From positions 23,943,536 through 24,007,535 of the forward strand of contig NC_067198.1 in assembly GCF_000699445.3 (NCBI RefSeq): a stretch of 64,000 nucleotides of DNA. The letters run 5' to 3'. This stretch comes from Schistosoma haematobium (taxonomy: Eukaryota; Platyhelminthes; Trematoda; Strigeidida; Schistosomatidae). The notes under the pieces were generated by a model, which did no database searches, was not told where the DNA came from, and worked only from the letters and a program-made list of their open reading frames with translations. Shown piece by piece: positions 10,948 through 24,111 of the stretch; position 1 is the first letter of the stretch; each line of letters begins with the position of its first letter. Both the position numbers and the translations under genes were made by a program.

Positions 10948-11826
10948 TCAACATTCTCCTCCTCCTCGAAATAATGTTGGGTCCTTATGGCTCCAAATTA
11001 CAACTAGTAGGACTTTATTTAAACCATGTTTCTTGTATTGACTGGAGAATCCACTAAAAATGACTAGATGATGATGAACGACCTTTGATCTGAGTTCATT
11101 ATTTTCAAATTCATTATGAATCTCGTTAGCAGATAACGAGTCATTAAGAAAGTCAACGTCTAACAGAATTAAATTAGATTTTTGGCCATCATTCGACTCA
11201 GCTGACATATTTCCCTCATTGTTATAAGAAGTTTCATCAAAATCATATGCATTATTCTGAGAATCAATATCTGGCACACTGTCATTAGAAATGGGATAAG
11301 TTGACTCAATATAAAATTCTGTCTTCCGGTGATTTTGAGTAACATCTGGTACAATTTGGTTCATCGTGTTGCTCCAGTTATTTTCTGAATACGAGTCACC
11401 ATAGCTTTCTCGACTAATAGCACGTGGACCACAATTTTGTTCGAGCTGACGTTTATTTTCGCAGCTAGACAGTACCAGTAGTGTTTCATTTGATTCTGGA
11501 CTCTGGGCATCATCTACAGGATCTGGCTCCTGATCATCTGGTATTGTCACAACTTCATGTGCATTTAGCACAATATTTTCTTGCTCTGAGCTGGACACGT
11601 TACCAATATTACGTTTTCCTTCTGGTATAGAGGGATTTGAATCCTGCACAGGATATGCTTCTGAAATGTCCATTACTGCACCATTATCTGCATGATACAT
11701 AGATTTCTTATTTTCTGCTTGAATGCAAAGTCTGCCCAAAACTGTTACAAATAGCTGTTGTTGCAAGGCAAACATCTTCTGCTGGTGCTGTAATATTAAC
11801 CGCAACTGTTCGAAAGAAATCGACAT
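10948..11826 (-). CDS. Gag-like ORF, array copy 7
   Basis: Predicted protein identical to copy 2. The A run before the ATG is 8. Confidence 0.75.
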   Translation of the reverse strand: MSISFEQLRLILQHQQKMFALQQQLFVTVLGRLCIQAENKKSMYHADNGAVMDISEAYPVQDSNPSIPEGKRNIGNVSSSEQENIVLNAHEVVTIPDDQEPDPVDDAQSPESNETLLVLSSCENKRQLEQNCGPRAISRESYGDSYSENNWSNTMNQIVPDVTQNHRKTEFYIESTYPISNDSVPDIDSQNNAYDFDETSYNNEGNMSAESNDGQKSNLILLDVDFLNDSLSANEIHNEFENNELRSKVVHHHLVIFSGFSSQYKKHGLNKVLLVVIWSHKDPTLFRGGGEC

Positions 11827-12591
11827 TTTTTTTGCCAATAATATTAGCTCCAAAAATCACCGGCAATTATACAGCTAATTTATTTCCAAAATCTGAGTCA
11901 CCACTTGTATTATTATTATTTCTTTGTTGCCAAAATCCCCGTCGCCAATTGTTATGACCTTGCGTCTCCCAATTATTTTGTTTTTGCCAAAATCCCCGTC
12001 GCCAATTGTTATGACCTTGGATGTCTGACTTTTCGATCACACGACTTATCTACCAATCCGAATACGACTTATACGAATCTTCGCACTAGGCCAACCAATG
12101 ACGTTCAACCGGTGTGGGCAGTTTAGTGTCCTTATTGGTCCTATGTCCTACGAGCCCTTCCACTTGAGTCCAGAACAAGATACCAGCTTCCGAATCAGAG
12201 CAGATCGTTTATTTCAAGCATACTTAGTTTATATATCAATCACACAGACCGCAACGTACCATAAAATAGGAAATAATATTTGTACACAAATAAGCCCAAA
12301 AAGTGGCTGTGAATGTGGGAGGCAGTAGTTAATAAACTGAACATAACTTAAGAACCGTAAATCGTACAATAATAAATTATAGGCCAAAATAAAGCTTGTC
12401 ATAAGAGGGATATAAATATACATAGTGTAATTGTTGAGTAGTTATACAATAAGAATATTAGTCCATGAATAGTCCTCGGAAGTTACCTGTAACTTAATCT
12501 CCACTCGGATATAACACCCCCTTTTTTTTTGAAAATTCCAACTTTAGATTCTTATTAAAAAAAAAAAGAATTATATGTGACTTTAAATTCC

Positions 12592-13470
12592 TCAACATTC
12601 TCCTCCTCCTCGAAATAATGTTGGGTCCTTATGGCTCCAAATTACAACTAGTAGGACTTTATTTAAACCATGTTTCTTGTATTGACTGGAGAATCCACTA
12701 AAAATGACTAGATGATGATGAACGACCTTTGATCTGAGTTCATTATTTTCAAATTCATTATGAATCTCGTTAGCAGATAACGAGTCATTAAGAAAGTCAA
12801 CGTCTAACAGAATTAAATTAGATTTTTGGCCATCATTCGACTCAGCTGACATATTTCCCTCATTGTTATAAGAAGTTTCATCAAAATCATATGCATTATT
12901 CTGAGAATCAATATCTGGCACACTGTCATTAGAAATGGGATAAGTTGACTCAATATAAAATTCTGTCTTCCGGTGATTTTGAGTAACATCTGGTACAATT
13001 TGGTTCATCGTGTTGCTCCAGTTATTTTCTGAATACGAGTCACCATAGCTTTCTCGACTAATAGCACGTGGACCACAATTTTGTTCGAGCTGACGTTTAT
13101 TTTCGCAGCTAGACAGTACCAGTAGTGTTTCATTTGATTCTGGACTCTGGGCATCATCTACAGGATCTGGCTCCTGATCATCTGGTATTGTCACAACTTC
13201 ATGTGCATTTAGCACAATATTTTCTTGCTCTGAGCTGGACACGTTACCAATATTACGTTTTCCTTCTGGTATAGAGGGATTTGAATCCTGCACAGGATAT
13301 GCTTCTGAAATGTCCATTACTGCACCATTATCTGCATGATACATAGATTTCTTATTTTCTGCTTGAATGCAAAGTCTGCCCAAAACTGTTACAAATAGCT
13401 GTTGTTGCAAGGCAAACATCTTCTGCTGGTGCTGTAATATTAACCGCAACTGTTCGAAAGAAATCGACAT
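12592..13470 (-). CDS. Gag-like ORF, array copy 8
   Basis: Predicted protein identical to copy 2. The A run before the ATG is 9. Confidence 0.75.
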   Translation of the reverse strand: MSISFEQLRLILQHQQKMFALQQQLFVTVLGRLCIQAENKKSMYHADNGAVMDISEAYPVQDSNPSIPEGKRNIGNVSSSEQENIVLNAHEVVTIPDDQEPDPVDDAQSPESNETLLVLSSCENKRQLEQNCGPRAISRESYGDSYSENNWSNTMNQIVPDVTQNHRKTEFYIESTYPISNDSVPDIDSQNNAYDFDETSYNNEGNMSAESNDGQKSNLILLDVDFLNDSLSANEIHNEFENNELRSKVVHHHLVIFSGFSSQYKKHGLNKVLLVVIWSHKDPTLFRGGGEC

Positions 13471-14238
13471 TTTTTTTTGCCAATAATATTAGCTCCAAAA
13501 ATCACCGGCAATTATACAGCTAATTTATTTCCAAAATCTGAGTCACCACTTGTATTATTATTATTTCTTTGTTGCCAAAATCCCCGTCGCCAATTGTTAT
13601 GACCTTGCGTCTCCCAATTATTTTGTTTTTGCCAAAATCCCCGTCGCCAATTGTTATGACCTTGGATGTCTGACTTTTCGATCACACGACTTATCTACCA
13701 ATCCGAATACGACTTATACGAATCTTCGCACTAGGCCAACCAATGACGTTCAACCGGTGTGGGCAGTTTAGTGTCCTTATTGGTCCTATGTCCTACGAGC
13801 CCTTCCACTTGAGTCCAGAACAAGATACCAGCTTCCGAATCAGAGCAGATCGTTTATTTCAAGCATACTTAGTTTATATATCAATCACACAGACCGCAAC
13901 GTACCATAAAATAGGAAATAATATTTGTACACAAATAAGCCCAAAAAGTGGCTGTGAATGTGGGAGGCAGTAGTTAATAAACTGAACATAACTTAAGAAC
14001 CGTAAATCGTACAATAATAAATTATAGGCCAAAATAAAGCTTGTCATAAGAGGGATATAAATATACATAGTGTAATTGTTGAGTAGTTATACAATAAGAA
14101 TATTAGTCCATGAATAGTCCTCGGAAGTTACCTGTAACTTAATCTCCACTCGGATATAACACCCCCTTTTTTTTTTGAAAATTCCAACTTTAGATTCTTA
14201 TTAAAAAAAAAAAAGAATTATATGTGACTTTAAATTCC

Positions 14239-15117
14239 TCAACATTCTCCTCCTCCTCGAAATAATGTTGGGTCCTTATGGCTCCAAATTACAACTAGTA
14301 GGACTTTATTTAAACCATGTTTCTTGTATTGACTGGAGAATCCACTAAAAATGACTAGATGATGATGAACGACCTTTGATCTGAGTTCATTATTTTCAAA
14401 TTCATTATGAATCTCGTTAGCAGATAACGAGTCATTAAGAAAGTCAACGTCTAACAGAATTAAATTAGATTTTTGGCCATCATTCGACTCAGCTGACATA
14501 TTTCCCTCATTGTTATAAGAAGTTTCATCAAAATCATATGCATTATTCTGAGAATCAATATCTGGCACACTGTCATTAGAAATGGGATAAGTTGACTCAA
14601 TATAAAATTCTGTCTTCCGGTGATTTTGAGTAACATCTGGTACAATTTGGTTCATCGTGTTGCTCCAGTTATTTTCTGAATACGAGTCACCATAGCTTTC
14701 TCGACTAATAGCACGTGGACCACAATTTTGTTCGAGCTGACGTTTATTTTCGCAGCTAGACAGTACCAGTAGTGTTTCATTTGATTCTGGACTCTGGGCA
14801 TCATCTACAGGATCTGGCTCCTGATCATCTGGTATTGTCACAACTTCATGTGCATTTAGCACAATATTTTCTTGCTCTGAGCTGGACACGTTACCAATAT
14901 TACGTTTTCCTTCTGGTATAGAGGGATTTGAATCCTGCACAGGATATGCTTCTGAAATGTCCATTACTGCACCATTATCTGCATGATACATAGATTTCTT
15001 ATTTTCTGCTTGAATGCAAAGTCTGCCCAAAACTGTTACAAATAGCTGTTGTTGCAAGGCAAACATCTTCTGCTGGTGCTGTAATATTAACCGCAACTGT
15101 TCGAAAGAAATCGACAT
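14239..15117 (-). CDS. Gag-like ORF, array copy 9
   Basis: Predicted protein identical to copy 2. The A run before the ATG is 7. Confidence 0.75.
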   Translation of the reverse strand: MSISFEQLRLILQHQQKMFALQQQLFVTVLGRLCIQAENKKSMYHADNGAVMDISEAYPVQDSNPSIPEGKRNIGNVSSSEQENIVLNAHEVVTIPDDQEPDPVDDAQSPESNETLLVLSSCENKRQLEQNCGPRAISRESYGDSYSENNWSNTMNQIVPDVTQNHRKTEFYIESTYPISNDSVPDIDSQNNAYDFDETSYNNEGNMSAESNDGQKSNLILLDVDFLNDSLSANEIHNEFENNELRSKVVHHHLVIFSGFSSQYKKHGLNKVLLVVIWSHKDPTLFRGGGEC

Positions 15118-15882
15118 TTTTTTGCCAATAATATTAGCTCCAAAAATCACCGGCAATTATACAGCTAATTTATTTCCAAAATCTGAGTCACCACTTGTAT
15201 TATTATTATTTCTTTGTTGCCAAAATCCCCGTCGCCAATTGTTATGACCTTGCGTCTCCCAATTATTTTGTTTTTGCCAAAATCCCCGTCGCCAATTGTT
15301 ATGACCTTGGATGTCTGACTTTTCGATCACACGACTTATCTACCAATCCGAATACGACTTATACGAATCTTCGCACTAGGCCAACCAATGACGTTCAACC
15401 GGTGTGGGCAGTTTAGTGTCCTTATTGGTCCTATGTCCTACGAGCCCTTCCACTTGAGTCCAGAACAAGATACCAGCTTCCGAATCAGAGCAGATCGTTT
15501 ATTTCAAGCATACTTAGTTTATATATCAATCACACAGACCGCAACGTACCATAAAATAGGAAATAATATTTGTACACAAATAAGCCCAAAAAGTGGCTGT
15601 GAATGTGGGAGGCAGTAGTTAATAAACTGAACATAACTTAAGAACCGTAAATCGTACAATAATAAATTATAGGCCAAAATAAAGCTTGTCATAAGAGGGA
15701 TATAAATATACATAGTGTAATTGTTGAGTAGTTATACAATAAGAATATTAGTCCATGAATAGTCCTCGGAAGTTACCTGTAACTTAATCTCCACTCGGAT
15801 ATAACACCCCTTTTTTTTTGAAAATTCCAACTTTAGATTCTTATTAAAAAAAAAAAAAGAATTATATGTGACTTTAAATTCC

Positions 15883-16761
15883 TCAACATTCTCCTCCTCC
15901 TCGAAATAATGTTGGGTCCTTATGGCTCCAAATTACAACTAGTAGGACTTTATTTAAACCATGTTTCTTGTATTGACTGGAGAATCCACTAAAAATGACT
16001 AGATGATGATGAACGACCTTTGATCTGAGTTCATTATTTTCAAATTCATTATGAATCTCGTTAGCAGATAACGAGTCATTAAGAAAGTCAACGTCTAACA
16101 GAATTAAATTAGATTTTTGGCCATCATTCGACTCAGCTGACATATTTCCCTCATTGTTATAAGAAGTTTCATCAAAATCATATGCATTATTCTGAGAATC
16201 AATATCTGGCACACTGTCATTAGAAATGGGATAAGTTGACTCAATATAAAATTCTGTCTTCCGGTGATTTTGAGTAACATCTGGTACAATTTGGTTCATC
16301 GTGTTGCTCCAGTTATTTTCTGAATACGAGTCACCATAGCTTTCTCGACTAATAGCACGTGGACCACAATTTTGTTCGAGCTGACGTTTATTTTCGCAGC
16401 TAGACAGTACCAGTAGTGTTTCATTTGATTCTGGACTCTGGGCATCATCTACAGGATCTGGCTCCTGATCATCTGGTATTGTCACAACTTCATGTGCATT
16501 TAGCACAATATTTTCTTGCTCTGAGCTGGACACGTTACCAATATTACGTTTTCCTTCTGGTATAGAGGGATTTGAATCCTGCACAGGATATGCTTCTGAA
16601 ATGTCCATTACTGCACCATTATCTGCATGATACATAGATTTCTTATTTTCTGCTTGAATGCAAAGTCTGCCCAAAACTGTTACAAATAGCTGTTGTTGCA
16701 AGGCAAACATCTTCTGCTGGTGCTGTAATATTAACCGCAACTGTTCGAAAGAAATCGACAT
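15883..16761 (-). CDS. Gag-like ORF, array copy 10
   Basis: Predicted protein identical to copy 2. The A run before the ATG is 7. The polypurine tract on its left, 15807-15819, has G4 instead of G5. Confidence 0.75.
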   Translation of the reverse strand: MSISFEQLRLILQHQQKMFALQQQLFVTVLGRLCIQAENKKSMYHADNGAVMDISEAYPVQDSNPSIPEGKRNIGNVSSSEQENIVLNAHEVVTIPDDQEPDPVDDAQSPESNETLLVLSSCENKRQLEQNCGPRAISRESYGDSYSENNWSNTMNQIVPDVTQNHRKTEFYIESTYPISNDSVPDIDSQNNAYDFDETSYNNEGNMSAESNDGQKSNLILLDVDFLNDSLSANEIHNEFENNELRSKVVHHHLVIFSGFSSQYKKHGLNKVLLVVIWSHKDPTLFRGGGEC

Positions 16762-17527
16762 TTTTTTGCCAATAATATTAGCTCCAAAAATCACCGGCAA
16801 TTATACAGCTAATTTATTTCCAAAATCTGAGTCACCACTTGTATTATTATTATTTCTTTGTTGCCAAAATCCCCGTCGCCAATTGTTATGACCTTGCGTC
16901 TCCCAATTATTTTGTTTTTGCCAAAATCCCCGTCGCCAATTGTTATGACCTTGGATGTCTGACTTTTCGATCACACGACTTATCTACCAATCCGAATACG
17001 ACTTATACGAATCTTCGCACTAGGCCAACCAATGACGTTCAACCGGTGTGGGCAGTTTAGTGTCCTTATTGGTCCTATGTCCTACGAGCCCTTCCACTTG
17101 AGTCCAGAACAAGATACCAGCTTCCGAATCAGAGCAGATCGTTTATTTCAAGCATACTTAGTTTATATATCAATCACACAGACCGCAACGTACCATAAAA
17201 TAGGAAATAATATTTGTACACAAATAAGCCCAAAAAGTGGCTGTGAATGTGGGAGGCAGTAGTTAATAAACTGAACATAACTTAAGAACCGTAAATCGTA
17301 CAATAATAAATTATAGGCCAAAATAAAGCTTGTCATAAGAGGGATATAAATATACATAGTGTAATTGTTGAGTAGTTATACAATAAGAATATTAGTCCAT
17401 GAATAGTCCTCGGAAGTTACCTGTAACTTAATCTCCACTCGGATATAACACCCCCTTTTTTTTTTGAAAATTCCAACTTTAGATTCTTATTAAAAAAAAA
17501 AAAGAATTATATGTGACTTTAAATTCC

Positions 17528-18406
17528 TCAACATTCTCCTCCTCCTCGAAATAATGTTGGGTCCTTATGGCTCCAAATTACAACTAGTAGGACTTTATTT
17601 AAACCATGTTTCTTGTATTGACTGGAGAATCCACTAAAAATGACTAGATGATGATGAACGACCTTTGATCTGAGTTCATTATTTTCAAATTCATTATGAA
17701 TCTCGTTAGCAGATAACGAGTCATTAAGAAAGTCAACGTCTAACAGAATTAAATTAGATTTTTGGCCATCATTCGACTCAGCTGACATATTTCCCTCATT
17801 GTTATAAGAAGTTTCATCAAAATCATATGCATTATTCTGAGAATCAATATCTGGCACACTGTCATTAGAAATGGGATAAGTTGACTCAATATAAAATTCT
17901 GTCTTCCGGTGATTTTGAGTAACATCTGGTACAATTTGGTTCATCGTGTTGCTCCAGTTATTTTCTGAATACGAGTCACCATAGCTTTCTCGACTAATAG
18001 CACGTGGACCACAATTTTGTTCGAGCTGACGTTTATTTTCGCAGCTAGACAGTACCAGTAGTGTTTCATTTGATTCTGGACTCTGGGCATCATCTACAGG
18101 ATCTGGCTCCTGATCATCTGGTATTGTCACAACTTCATGTGCATTTAGCACAATATTTTCTTGCTCTGAGCTGGACACGTTACCAATATTACGTTTTCCT
18201 TCTGGTATAGAGGGATTTGAATCCTGCACAGGATATGCTTCTGAAATGTCCATTACTGCACCATTATCTGCATGATACATAGATTTCTTATTTTCTGCTT
18301 GAATGCAAAGTCTGCCCAAAACTGTTACAAATAGCTGTTGTTGCAAGGCAAACATCTTCTGCTGGTGCTGTAATATTAACCGCAACTGTTCGAAAGAAAT
18401 CGACAT
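17528..18406 (-). CDS. Gag-like ORF, array copy 11
   Basis: Predicted protein identical to copy 2. The A run before the ATG is 9. Confidence 0.75.
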   Translation of the reverse strand: MSISFEQLRLILQHQQKMFALQQQLFVTVLGRLCIQAENKKSMYHADNGAVMDISEAYPVQDSNPSIPEGKRNIGNVSSSEQENIVLNAHEVVTIPDDQEPDPVDDAQSPESNETLLVLSSCENKRQLEQNCGPRAISRESYGDSYSENNWSNTMNQIVPDVTQNHRKTEFYIESTYPISNDSVPDIDSQNNAYDFDETSYNNEGNMSAESNDGQKSNLILLDVDFLNDSLSANEIHNEFENNELRSKVVHHHLVIFSGFSSQYKKHGLNKVLLVVIWSHKDPTLFRGGGEC

Positions 18407-19173
18407 TTTTTTTTGCCAATAATATTAGCTCCAAAAATCACCGGCAATTATACAGCTAATTTATTTCCAAAATCTGAGTCACCACTTGTATTATTATTAT
18501 TTCTTTGTTGCCAAAATCCCCGTCGCCAATTGTTATGACCTTGCGTCTCCCAATTATTTTGTTTTTGCCAAAATCCCCGTCGCCAATTGTTATGACCTTG
18601 GATGTCTGACTTTTCGATCACACGACTTATCTACCAATCCGAATACGACTTATACGAATCTTCGCACTAGGCCAACCAATGACGTTCAACCGGTGTGGGC
18701 AGTTTAGTGTCCTTATTGGTCCTATGTCCTACGAGCCCTTCCACTTGAGTCCAGAACAAGATACCAGCTTCCGAATCAGAGCAGATCGTTTATTTCAAGC
18801 ATACTTAGTTTATATATCAATCACACAGACCGCAACGTACCATAAAATAGGAAATAATATTTGTACACAAATAAGCCCAAAAAGTGGCTGTGAATGTGGG
18901 AGGCAGTAGTTAATAAACTGAACATAACTTAAGAACCGTAAATCGTACAATAATAAATTATAGGCCAAAATAAAGCTTGTCATAAGAGGGATATAAATAT
19001 ACATAGTGTAATTGTTGAGTAGTTATACAATAAGAATATTAGTCCATGAATAGTCCTCGGAAGTTACCTGTAACTTAATCTCCACTCGGATATAACACCC
19101 CCTTTTTTTTTGAAAATTCCAACTTTAGATTCTTATTAAAAAAAAAAAAGAATTATATGTGACTTTAAATTCC

Positions 19174-20052
19174 TCAACATTCTCCTCCTCCTCGAAATAA
19201 TGTTGGGTCCTTATGGCTCCAAATTACAACTAGTAGGACTTTATTTAAACCATGTTTCTTGTATTGACTGGAGAATCCACTAAAAATGACTAGATGATGA
19301 TGAACGACCTTTGATCTGAGTTCATTATTTTCAAATTCATTATGAATCTCGTTAGCAGATAACGAGTCATTAAGAAAGTCAACGTCTAACAGAATTAAAT
19401 TAGATTTTTGGCCATCATTCGACTCAGCTGACATATTTCCCTCATTGTTATAAGAAGTTTCATCAAAATCATATGCATTATTCTGAGAATCAATATCTGG
19501 CACACTGTCATTAGAAATGGGATAAGTTGACTCAATATAAAATTCTGTCTTCCGGTGATTTTGAGTAACATCTGGTACAATTTGGTTCATCGTGTTGCTC
19601 CAGTTATTTTCTGAATACGAGTCACCATAGCTTTCTCGACTAATAGCACGTGGACCACAATTTTGTTCGAGCTGACGTTTATTTTCGCAGCTAGACAGTA
19701 CCAGTAGTGTTTCATTTGATTCTGGACTCTGGGCATCATCTACAGGATCTGGCTCCTGATCATCTGGTATTGTCACAACTTCATGTGCATTTAGCACAAT
19801 ATTTTCTTGCTCTGAGCTGGACACGTTACCAATATTACGTTTTCCTTCTGGTATAGAGGGATTTGAATCCTGCACAGGATATGCTTCTGAAATGTCCATT
19901 ACTGCACCATTATCTGCATGATACATAGATTTCTTATTTTCTGCTTGAATGCAAAGTCTGCCCAAAACTGTTACAAATAGCTGTTGTTGCAAGGCAAACA
20001 TCTTCTGCTGGTGCTGTAATATTAACCGCAACTGTTCGAAAGAAATCGACAT
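19174..20052 (-). CDS. Gag-like ORF, array copy 12
   Basis: Predicted protein identical to copy 2. The A run before the ATG is 7. Confidence 0.75.
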   Translation of the reverse strand: MSISFEQLRLILQHQQKMFALQQQLFVTVLGRLCIQAENKKSMYHADNGAVMDISEAYPVQDSNPSIPEGKRNIGNVSSSEQENIVLNAHEVVTIPDDQEPDPVDDAQSPESNETLLVLSSCENKRQLEQNCGPRAISRESYGDSYSENNWSNTMNQIVPDVTQNHRKTEFYIESTYPISNDSVPDIDSQNNAYDFDETSYNNEGNMSAESNDGQKSNLILLDVDFLNDSLSANEIHNEFENNELRSKVVHHHLVIFSGFSSQYKKHGLNKVLLVVIWSHKDPTLFRGGGEC

Positions 20053-20818
20053 TTTTTTGCCAATAATATTAGCTCCAAAAATCACCGGCAATTATACAGC
20101 TAATTTATTTCCAAAATCTGAGTCACCACTTGTATTATTATTATTTCTTTGTTGCCAAAATCCCCGTCGCCAATTGTTATGACCTTGCGTCTCCCAATTA
20201 TTTTGTTTTTGCCAAAATCCCCGTCGCCAATTGTTATGACCTTGGATGTCTGACTTTTCGATCACACGACTTATCTACCAATCCGAATACGACTTATACG
20301 AATCTTCGCACTAGGCCAACCAATGACGTTCAACCGGTGTGGGCAGTTTAGTGTCCTTATTGGTCCTATGTCCTACGAGCCCTTCCACTTGAGTCCAGAA
20401 CAAGATACCAGCTTCCGAATCAGAGCAGATCGTTTATTTCAAGCATACTTAGTTTATATATCAATCACACAGACCGCAACGTACCATAAAATAGGAAATA
20501 ATATTTGTACACAAATAAGCCCAAAAAGTGGCTGTGAATGTGGGAGGCAGTAGTTAATAAACTGAACATAACTTAAGAACCGTAAATCGTACAATAATAA
20601 ATTATAGGCCAAAATAAAGCTTGTCATAAGAGGGATATAAATATACATAGTGTAATTGTTGAGTAGTTATACAATAAGAATATTAGTCCATGAATAGTCC
20701 TCGGAAGTTACCTGTAACTTAATCTCCACTCGGATATAACACCCCCTTTTTTTTTTGAAAATTCCAACTTTAGATTCTTATTAAAAAAAAAAAAGAATTA
20801 TATGTGACTTTAAATTCC

Positions 20819-21697
20819 TCAACATTCTCCTCCTCCTCGAAATAATGTTGGGTCCTTATGGCTCCAAATTACAACTAGTAGGACTTTATTTAAACCATGT
20901 TTCTTGTATTGACTGGAGAATCCACTAAAAATGACTAGATGATGATGAACGACCTTTGATCTGAGTTCATTATTTTCAAATTCATTATGAATCTCGTTAG
21001 CAGATAACGAGTCATTAAGAAAGTCAACGTCTAACAGAATTAAATTAGATTTTTGGCCATCATTCGACTCAGCTGACATATTTCCCTCATTGTTATAAGA
21101 AGTTTCATCAAAATCATATGCATTATTCTGAGAATCAATATCTGGCACACTGTCATTAGAAATGGGATAAGTTGACTCAATATAAAATTCTGTCTTCCGG
21201 TGATTTTGAGTAACATCTGGTACAATTTGGTTCATCGTGTTGCTCCAGTTATTTTCTGAATACGAGTCACCATAGCTTTCTCGACTAATAGCACGTGGAC
21301 CACAATTTTGTTCGAGCTGACGTTTATTTTCGCAGCTAGACAGTACCAGTAGTGTTTCATTTGATTCTGGACTCTGGGCATCATCTACAGGATCTGGCTC
21401 CTGATCATCTGGTATTGTCACAACTTCATGTGCATTTAGCACAATATTTTCTTGCTCTGAGCTGGACACGTTACCAATATTACGTTTTCCTTCTGGTATA
21501 GAGGGATTTGAATCCTGCACAGGATATGCTTCTGAAATGTCCATTACTGCACCATTATCTGCATGATACATAGATTTCTTATTTTCTGCTTGAATGCAAA
21601 GTCTGCCCAAAACTGTTACAAATAGCTGTTGTTGCAAGGCAAACATCTTCTGCTGGTGCTGTAATATTAACCGCAACTGTTCGAAAGAAATCGACAT
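20819..21697 (-). CDS. Gag-like ORF, array copy 13
   Basis: Predicted protein identical to copy 2. The A run before the ATG is 10. Confidence 0.75.
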   Translation of the reverse strand: MSISFEQLRLILQHQQKMFALQQQLFVTVLGRLCIQAENKKSMYHADNGAVMDISEAYPVQDSNPSIPEGKRNIGNVSSSEQENIVLNAHEVVTIPDDQEPDPVDDAQSPESNETLLVLSSCENKRQLEQNCGPRAISRESYGDSYSENNWSNTMNQIVPDVTQNHRKTEFYIESTYPISNDSVPDIDSQNNAYDFDETSYNNEGNMSAESNDGQKSNLILLDVDFLNDSLSANEIHNEFENNELRSKVVHHHLVIFSGFSSQYKKHGLNKVLLVVIWSHKDPTLFRGGGEC

Positions 21698-22466
21698 TTT
21701 TTTTTTGCCAATAATATTAGCTCCAAAAATCACCGGCAATTATACAGCTAATTTATTTCCAAAATCTGAGTCACCACTTGTATTATTATTATTTCTTTGT
21801 TGCCAAAATCCCCGTCGCCAATTGTTATGACCTTGCGTCTCCCAATTATTTTGTTTTTGCCAAAATCCCCGTCGCCAATTGTTATGACCTTGGATGTCTG
21901 ACTTTTCGATCACACGACTTATCTACCAATCCGAATACGACTTATACGAATCTTCGCACTAGGCCAACCAATGACGTTCAACCGGTGTGGGCAGTTTAGT
22001 GTCCTTATTGGTCCTATGTCCTACGAGCCCTTCCACTTGAGTCCAGAACAAGATACCAGCTTCCGAATCAGAGCAGATCGTTTATTTCAAGCATACTTAG
22101 TTTATATATCAATCACACAGACCGCAACGTACCATAAAATAGGAAATAATATTTGTACACAAATAAGCCCAAAAAGTGGCTGTGAATGTGGGAGGCAGTA
22201 GTTAATAAACTGAACATAACTTAAGAACCGTAAATCGTACAATAATAAATTATAGGCCAAAATAAAGCTTGTCATAAGAGGGATATAAATATACATAGTG
22301 TAATTGTTGAGTAGTTATACAATAAGAATATTAGTCCATGAATAGTCCTCGGAAGTTACCTGTAACTTAATCTCCACTCGGATATAACACCCCCTTTTTT
22401 TTTTGAAAATTCCAACTTTAGATTCTTATTAAAAAAAAAAAAGAATTATATGTGACTTTAAATTCC

Positions 22467-23345
22467 TCAACATTCTCCTCCTCCTCGAAATAATGTTGGG
22501 TCCTTATGGCTCCAAATTACAACTAGTAGGACTTTATTTAAACCATGTTTCTTGTATTGACTGGAGAATCCACTAAAAATGACTAGATGATGATGAACGA
22601 CCTTTGATCTGAGTTCATTATTTTCAAATTCATTATGAATCTCGTTAGCAGATAACGAGTCATTAAGAAAGTCAACGTCTAACAGAATTAAATTAGATTT
22701 TTGGCCATCATTCGACTCAGCTGACATATTTCCCTCATTGTTATAAGAAGTTTCATCAAAATCATATGCATTATTCTGAGAATCAATATCTGGCACACTG
22801 TCATTAGAAATGGGATAAGTTGACTCAATATAAAATTCTGTCTTCCGGTGATTTTGAGTAACATCTGGTACAATTTGGTTCATCGTGTTGCTCCAGTTAT
22901 TTTCTGAATACGAGTCACCATAGCTTTCTCGACTAATAGCACGTGGACCACAATTTTGTTCGAGCTGACGTTTATTTTCGCAGCTAGACAGTACCAGTAG
23001 TGTTTCATTTGATTCTGGACTCTGGGCATCATCTACAGGATCTGGCTCCTGATCATCTGGTATTGTCACAACTTCATGTGCATTTAGCACAATATTTTCT
23101 TGCTCTGAGCTGGACACGTTACCAATATTACGTTTTCCTTCTGGTATAGAGGGATTTGAATCCTGCACAGGATATGCTTCTGAAATGTCCATTACTGCAC
23201 CATTATCTGCATGATACATAGATTTCTTATTTTCTGCTTGAATGCAAAGTCTGCCCAAAACTGTTACAAATAGCTGTTGTTGCAAGGCAAACATCTTCTG
23301 CTGGTGCTGTAATATTAACCGCAACTGTTCGAAAGAAATCGACAT
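22467..23345 (-). CDS. Gag-like ORF, array copy 14
   Basis: Predicted protein identical to copy 2. The A run before the ATG is 10. Confidence 0.75.
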   Translation of the reverse strand: MSISFEQLRLILQHQQKMFALQQQLFVTVLGRLCIQAENKKSMYHADNGAVMDISEAYPVQDSNPSIPEGKRNIGNVSSSEQENIVLNAHEVVTIPDDQEPDPVDDAQSPESNETLLVLSSCENKRQLEQNCGPRAISRESYGDSYSENNWSNTMNQIVPDVTQNHRKTEFYIESTYPISNDSVPDIDSQNNAYDFDETSYNNEGNMSAESNDGQKSNLILLDVDFLNDSLSANEIHNEFENNELRSKVVHHHLVIFSGFSSQYKKHGLNKVLLVVIWSHKDPTLFRGGGEC

Positions 23346-24111
23346 TTTTTTTTTGCCAATAATATTAGCTCCAAAAATCACCGGCAATTATACAGCTAAT
23401 TTATTTCCAAAATCTGAGTCACCACTTGTATTATTATTATTTCTTTGTTGCCAAAATCCCCGTCGCCAATTGTTATGACCTTGCGTCTCCCAATTATTTT
23501 GTTTTTGCCAAAATCCCCGTCGCCAATTGTTATGACCTTGGATGTCTGACTTTTCGATCACACGACTTATCTACCAATCCGAATACGACTTATACGAATC
23601 TTCGCACTAGGCCAACCAATGACGTTCAACCGGTGTGGGCAGTTTAGTGTCCTTATTGGTCCTATGTCCTACGAGCCCTTCCACTTGAGTCCAGAACAAG
23701 ATACCAGCTTCCGAATCAGAGCAGATCGTTTATTTCAAGCATACTTAGTTTATATATCAATCACACAGACCGCAACGTACCATAAAATAGGAAATAATAT
23801 TTGTACACAAATAAGCCCAAAAAGTGGCTGTGAATGTGGGAGGCAGTAGTTAATAAACTGAACATAACTTAAGAACCGTAAATCGTACAATAATAAATTA
23901 TAGGCCAAAATAAAGCTTGTCATAAGAGGGATATAAATATACATAGTGTAATTGTTGAGTAGTTATACAATAAGAATATTAGTCCATGAATAGTCCTCGG
24001 AAGTTACCTGTAACTTAATCTCCACTCGGATATAACACCCCCTTTTTTTTGAAAATTCCAACTTTAGATTCTTATTAAAAAAAAAAAGAATTATATGTGA
24101 CTTTAAATTCC